Origin: Deltaproteobacteria bacterium | Lineage (GTDB): Bacteria > Myxococcota_A > Polyangia > Polyangiales > Polyangiaceae | Length of the DNA: 43,653 bases | Assembly: GCA_016218915.1 (NCBI GenBank) | Contig: JACRCQ010000006.1 | Location: 178,964 to 222,616, forward strand | Direction of reading: 5' to 3' | Shown: positions 43,569-43,653 of the stretch, piece after piece | Position numbering within the stretch: the first letter of the stretch is position 1 | Layout of the letters: each line of letters opens with the position of its first letter | Position numbers and translations under genes: made by a program | The notes under the pieces: generated by a model | Seen by the model: only the letters and a program-made list of their open reading frames with translations | What the model was told of the DNA's origin: nothing | Databases searched by the model: none

Positions 43569-43653
43569 ATGGCACACCCCGCCCATGTTGAAGCCGGCCG
43601 CGTGCAGTTCGAGCGGTGGCTCGATCCTTTCTTGGATGCGCTGGGAAACAAGA
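43569..43653 (+). CDS. Possible transposase N-terminus, 3'-truncated (weak)
   Basis: The frame from ATG 43569 reads through the window end (HVEAGRVQFERWLDPFLDAL). This resembles the first residues of IS701-type DDE transposases, which begin with an amphipathic helix before a basic segment. Only 28 residues are available, so the call is tentative. If right, the insertion boundary would lie near 43527, where the propeller fragment ends. Confidence 0.28.
   Translation, partial: MAHPAHVEAGRVQFERWLDPFLDALGNK

Overview
The window looks like a chromosomal segment of a high-GC myxobacterium (Myxococcota, probably class Polyangia). The support is indirect. Most proteins are lipoproteins with Ala/Pro/Ser-rich linkers. 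One von Willebrand A protein ends in a MYXO-CTERM-like sorting tail. One lipoprotein ends in the AgmX/PglI-type (TonB-like) domain typical of the phylum. There is a truncated sigma-54 activator and a large SpvB/RHS protein. No rRNA, tRNA, CRISPR array or complete insertion sequence was found.

Layout. 1-7001: the end of an unrecognised membrane protein, then a very large alpha-2-macroglobulin lipoprotein. 7268-15977: surface and envelope genes in mixed orientation, namely TerB-like protein, secreted esterase, AgmX-domain lipoprotein, zinc-ribbon lipoprotein, tetraheme lipoprotein, class III nucleotide cyclase, TPR protein, TIG-like lipoprotein and a VWA protein. 16443-34146: the centrepiece, a run of co-directional genes. 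It starts with a sigma-54 activator, followed by two identical dyads, a degenerate formylglycine-generating-enzyme-like lipoprotein, a 1620-aa lipoprotein of unknown family, a lipoprotein with slime-mould-type CTDC repeats plus a propeller-like half, and a 2.4-kDa-residue-scale (about 2414 aa) secreted SpvB/FG-GAP/TcdB-midN/RHS protein whose tip carries an HELGH zincin motif. A small lipoprotein follows 13 bp downstream, in the position of an immunity protein. I read this as a lipoprotein-rich, Tc-toxin-like or RHS polymorphic-toxin locus; the roles of the partners are inference.

34177-39044: metallophosphoesterase, a duplicated membrane protein translationally coupled to a rhodanese, a DUF362 protein coupled to an alpha/beta hydrolase lipoprotein, and a VanZ-like protein. 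39134-40597: repeat-rich DNA and a small secreted protein. 40581-43175: a Crp/Fnr regulator divergent from a lipoprotein octaheme nitrite reductase, with a perfect 16-bp dyad of Crp/Fnr geometry between them. The right edge holds a frameshifted propeller-gene fragment followed by what may be the start of a transposase.

Intergenic DNA is unusually structured. It includes a palindromic element with a three-hairpin cloverleaf core (two copies; one supplies the stop codon of the cyclase gene), three GAGC(A/C)C hexamer arrays, GGCATGCC- and GGGCAAGCCC-based palindromes, a separate hairpin-bearing inverted-repeat element, and a triple 24-25-bp repeat between two divergent genes.
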